This document shows positions 4,563-6,544 of a DNA stretch of 6,544 nt, piece after piece. The stretch is from Methanosarcinales archaeon (GTDB taxonomy: Archaea > Halobacteriota > Syntropharchaeia > Alkanophagales > Methanospirareceae): NCBI GenBank assembly GCA_030665925.1, contig DAOUYX010000091.1, positions 1 through 6,544 on the forward strand, given 5' to 3'. The notes under the pieces were generated by a model, which had not been told where the DNA came from, did not search any database, and saw nothing but the letters and a program-made list of their open reading frames with translations. Within the stretch, counting starts at the first letter, position 1. The number at the start of each line of letters is the position of its first letter. A program made the translations under genes and the position numbers.

Positions 4563-6023
4563 CTACTTATCTCTTTTTCTCTTCACTATTATTTCCCCTA
4601 TGCGGATGTCTGCGTCCTTCAGTATTATCGTTACCGGAGAAGTTCCTCCCGATGCCATCACCTGCGGCGTAATAGGAACGCGAGTTGAGGGTTCCACTTC
4701 ACCAGGCGCTGCTGCCTCTTCCATCTCAGCAGGCGGAGCTGTCTCTGCCGCGGCTGCCCATCCTTCCGTTATTCTTGCACCGTCAACATCACGGATAACG
4801 CCGGTCACGACAGGATGGTCAACCTTTTTTAAGAATGCACGCAGCTCTTCTATATTTCTCACGTCCTTCTCCGTTGCTATCTTATCGCGCATCTCCTCAG
4901 GAATGACACCTCTTACTCGCTCTTTTAAATCCGAAGCCATCCATACCACACGACGCCAGCCGCCATCGTATTGTATAAACTTGGGGCTGTAGAAGTATTG
5001 GACTCCTATTCCAAGGAACCCTTCTACTTGCTTCCCTCCGCCTACCGAACTCGCAATACTTGAGAACGGCAAGCCAATAGGAGTATCGGAAACTTTCGAG
5101 CCACGGTGCACCCAGCCGATTCCGTCAACTTCCGGTATATAAAAGCCCGCAACCTCAAAGCAACCACAACTTGTATGTGGCTTCTCAAGGAACGAATGCA
5201 GCTTGATAGAATCATATTCTCCGCCTGAGAGCCGTACCGCAGCTTCATCTACTCCGGTATACTCCCCACCTATCGGATCTATGCACTCGCCTTTTGGAAT
5301 GGGTGCATTGGGCCCCTCAGGGTCAACCCGAGCCGCAGCGCGCGAATCAAACCAGTTCATTGCACCGCAAAGAGCGGTTCGGTCAGGAGACACGACACAA
5401 ACATTCGTCGGTGCGAAGGACTGACAAAGCGTGCACTGATAAAATTCGTCCACATCCTCATCGTGAAGTCCCCGCACGCGCACATCCCGCGCTTCATATA
5501 TCTTGTTCGCGTCCGCTAACCTGCGTACCACCTCTTCTTCATCCGTTATATAAGTCGCCTCCATCTTCTTGATAAACGGCAGTTCCGCCTTGAAAAGCAT
5601 TATGGTCGCTTTTCCTATCTGTTTCAGTGATTTCAGCCCCTTCTTTACCGCTTCCTTGCTTATCCTCACCCAAATTTCAGCCCGCTGGTTGAGGTGCATA
5701 TAGCCCTGTATATAACCCTGATACTCATGATTCCTCCGCTCTATAACGGCCTCAAGGTCTTCCTCTATCTGCTCTCCGTATACCTTGTACGTCATTGTAT
5801 ACGCATGCGTACTGCCCTCCTCCATCTCCTCCAGGTCTGGTCCTATGAGGCTAACCTCCCCGTCTTTTATCTTATTGGGATCGGGTTCAAAGTGAACAAG
5901 CTCGAAGCCGGGTTTATTTTGCCCGCCTAACTCCACGTACAAACTCGCTTTTCTTATCCTTTCGCCCTCATACATAGGGTTTATATCAAAAGGAAATTCC
6001 TCATCCGCTTCTGGTTCTCCCAT
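4563..6023 (-). CDS. cdhC: CODH/acetyl-CoA synthase (ACDS) beta subunit, acetyl-CoA synthase catalytic subunit
   Basis: CdhC forms or cleaves acetyl-CoA at the Ni-Ni-[4Fe-4S] A-cluster, joining methyl, CO and CoA within the ACDS complex. The A-cluster cysteines are visible: CTLC (Cys197, Cys200) in CTLCQSFAPTNVCVVSPDR, with Cys209 and Cys219, and SCGCFEV (Cys286, Cys288). Other family blocks are FPFDINPMYEGER at the N-terminus, YMHLNQRAEIWVRISK, and GFLGIGVQYFYSPKFIQYDGGW. The 486 residues match archaeal CdhC (about 470); the extra N-terminal domain of bacterial ACS is absent. An Ala/Glu/Pro-rich linker (about 422-458) precedes a conserved C-terminal segment VTIILKDADIRIGEIIVKRK. The ATG at 6023 has no Shine-Dalgarno, but the start of homology at about residue 9 supports it. 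It stands alone, without cdhA, B, D or E neighbours here. Confidence 0.96.
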   Translation of the reverse strand: MGEPEADEEFPFDINPMYEGERIRKASLYVELGGQNKPGFELVHFEPDPNKIKDGEVSLIGPDLEEMEEGSTHAYTMTYKVYGEQIEEDLEAVIERRNHEYQGYIQGYMHLNQRAEIWVRISKEAVKKGLKSLKQIGKATIMLFKAELPFIKKMEATYITDEEEVVRRLADANKIYEARDVRVRGLHDEDVDEFYQCTLCQSFAPTNVCVVSPDRTALCGAMNWFDSRAAARVDPEGPNAPIPKGECIDPIGGEYTGVDEAAVRLSGGEYDSIKLHSFLEKPHTSCGCFEVAGFYIPEVDGIGWVHRGSKVSDTPIGLPFSSIASSVGGGKQVEGFLGIGVQYFYSPKFIQYDGGWRRVVWMASDLKERVRGVIPEEMRDKIATEKDVRNIEELRAFLKKVDHPVVTGVIRDVDGARITEGWAAAAETAPPAEMEEAAAPGEVEPSTRVPITPQVMASGGTSPVTIILKDADIRIGEIIVKRKRDK

Positions 6024-6092
6024 TTTTTATCTTTTATATGTTTTTTGATATTCTTAAAACAGAAGCTTTTTTAAAAACATTTTAGAAAATCC

Positions 6093-6100
6093 TTTTTATA
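6093..6100 (-). promoter_or_regulatory. Promoter TATA box of cdhC
   Basis: On the minus strand this reads TATAAAAA, a strong archaeal TATA box, in the 175-base spacer between argF and cdhC. Transcription would begin near 6070, leaving about 45 untranslated A/T-rich bases without a Shine-Dalgarno. This supports cdhC being transcribed on its own rather than as part of a larger cdh operon. Confidence 0.55.
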
Positions 6101-6130
6101 CGGGGTCGCCCACTTATCAATCCTTCCAAC

Positions 6131-6143
6131 CAAAAAATTTTGG
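6131..6143 (-). terminator. Possible T-tract terminator of argF
   Basis: Downstream of the argF stop, the minus strand reads CCAAAATTTTTTGG, a short hairpin-capable sequence with a run of six T. Archaeal polymerase can terminate at such T-tracts. It lies about 60 bases after argF and before the cdhC promoter. There is no further evidence. Confidence 0.25.
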
Positions 6144-6198
6144 ATTGCCCCTTTTTCTAAAGGTTTGACTTATCAACTCTCCACGCCAAATTAGTTCC

Positions 6199-6544
6199 TT
6201 AAAAACCAGTCTCCATGAAAGAGAGCAAGTGTAACAAGAGCGCTTTCTGTGCATGCAGCCGATTCTCCGCTTGCTCAAAGATCACAGAATTATCGGATTT
6301 CAATACCGCCTCGGTCATTTCATCACCAATGTGCACCGGCATGCAGTGCATTATTATAGTGTCGTCCTTCGCACGTTTCACTAAATCCTCGTTAATCTGA
6401 TAGCCTCGTAAATCCTTCATTCGCTGCTCACGCTCTGTCTCATCACCCATTGATACCCAGACGTCAGTGTACAGCACATCGGCATCCGAAGCGGCTTCTG
6501 CTACATTTTCCGTGATGAGCACCTCGCAGCCCATGTTCTTCGCT
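6199..6544 (-). CDS. argF: Ornithine carbamoyltransferase, C-terminal part (cut by window edge)
   Basis: The enzyme transfers a carbamoyl group from carbamoyl phosphate to ornithine to give citrulline in arginine synthesis, in the cytosol as a trimer. About 115 C-terminal residues of the usual 305 or so are present; the N-terminal carbamoyl phosphate-binding domain lies beyond the right edge. Visible landmarks are DVWVSMGDE with the SMG ornithine-binding loop, GYQINEDLV, the HCMP motif (HCLP in most members) in IIMHCMPVHIGDEMTEAV, and the C-terminal FEQAENRLHAQKALLL. The SMG loop and the AENR-type ending distinguish it from aspartate carbamoyltransferase. The stop TAA is at 6199-6201. Its message runs toward cdhC with a 175-base gap containing the cdhC promoter, so the two are probably separate transcription units. 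Confidence 0.92.
   Translation of the reverse strand, partial: AKNMGCEVLITENVAEAASDADVLYTDVWVSMGDETEREQRMKDLRGYQINEDLVKRAKDDTIIMHCMPVHIGDEMTEAVLKSDNSVIFEQAENRLHAQKALLLHLLSFMETGF

Noticed and set aside
4519..5930. Several plus-strand open frames of 73-157 codons.
   Set aside because: All are antisense to cdhC, whose complete family signature leaves no doubt about the coding strand.

Overview
The window reads as archaeal DNA, most likely from an anaerobic methanogen-like or methane/alkane-oxidising euryarchaeon. An ANME-1/Methanophagales-type genome is my best guess, but it is an inference and was not tested. The reasons are an archaeal-type CODH/acetyl-CoA synthase beta subunit (CdhC), an isoprenyl diphosphate synthase of the kind that feeds archaeal lipids, archaeal ArnR1-like winged-helix proteins, and TATA-type promoters.

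The left third (about 1-2100) is an accessory region built from two related cassettes. Cassette A has a conserved leader (92-130) and Shine-Dalgarno, a 101-residue winged-helix protein (174-479), a second winged-helix protein overlapping it by ATGA (476-748), and a convergent small winged-helix gene on the minus strand (767-976). Cassette B repeats the plan: the same leader (1331-1405), a 101-residue paralogue about 68% identical (1561-1866), and a convergent paralogue of the small minus-strand gene (1859-2041). Cassette B lacks the 90-residue gene and has about 145 extra bases between the Shine-Dalgarno and the start codon. The intergenic stretches hold several inverted repeats that look like operators, the best being TATGGTAAC-N8-GTTACCATA at 1007-1032.

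A third copy of the leader (2249-2287) stands before a decayed glmS at 2311 to about 3064. That relic keeps a clean glutaminase domain start, then shows two frame changes and stops before the sugar isomerase domains. The three leaders each lie 40-50 bases downstream of a TATA-like box. That places them in the transcribed 5' leader, as an RNA element or a downstream operator, rather than in the core promoter.

The right half is ordinary metabolic DNA on the minus strand: a doubtful short lipoprotein (3161-3325), the polyprenyl diphosphate synthase idsA (3419-4501), a stand-alone cdhC with its own promoter (4563-6023), and the C-terminal third of argF running off the right edge (6199-6544). These serve lipid synthesis, acetyl-CoA synthesis or cleavage, and arginine synthesis. 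I see no functional link among them beyond shared orientation. No rRNA, tRNA, CRISPR array or insertion sequence was recognised.
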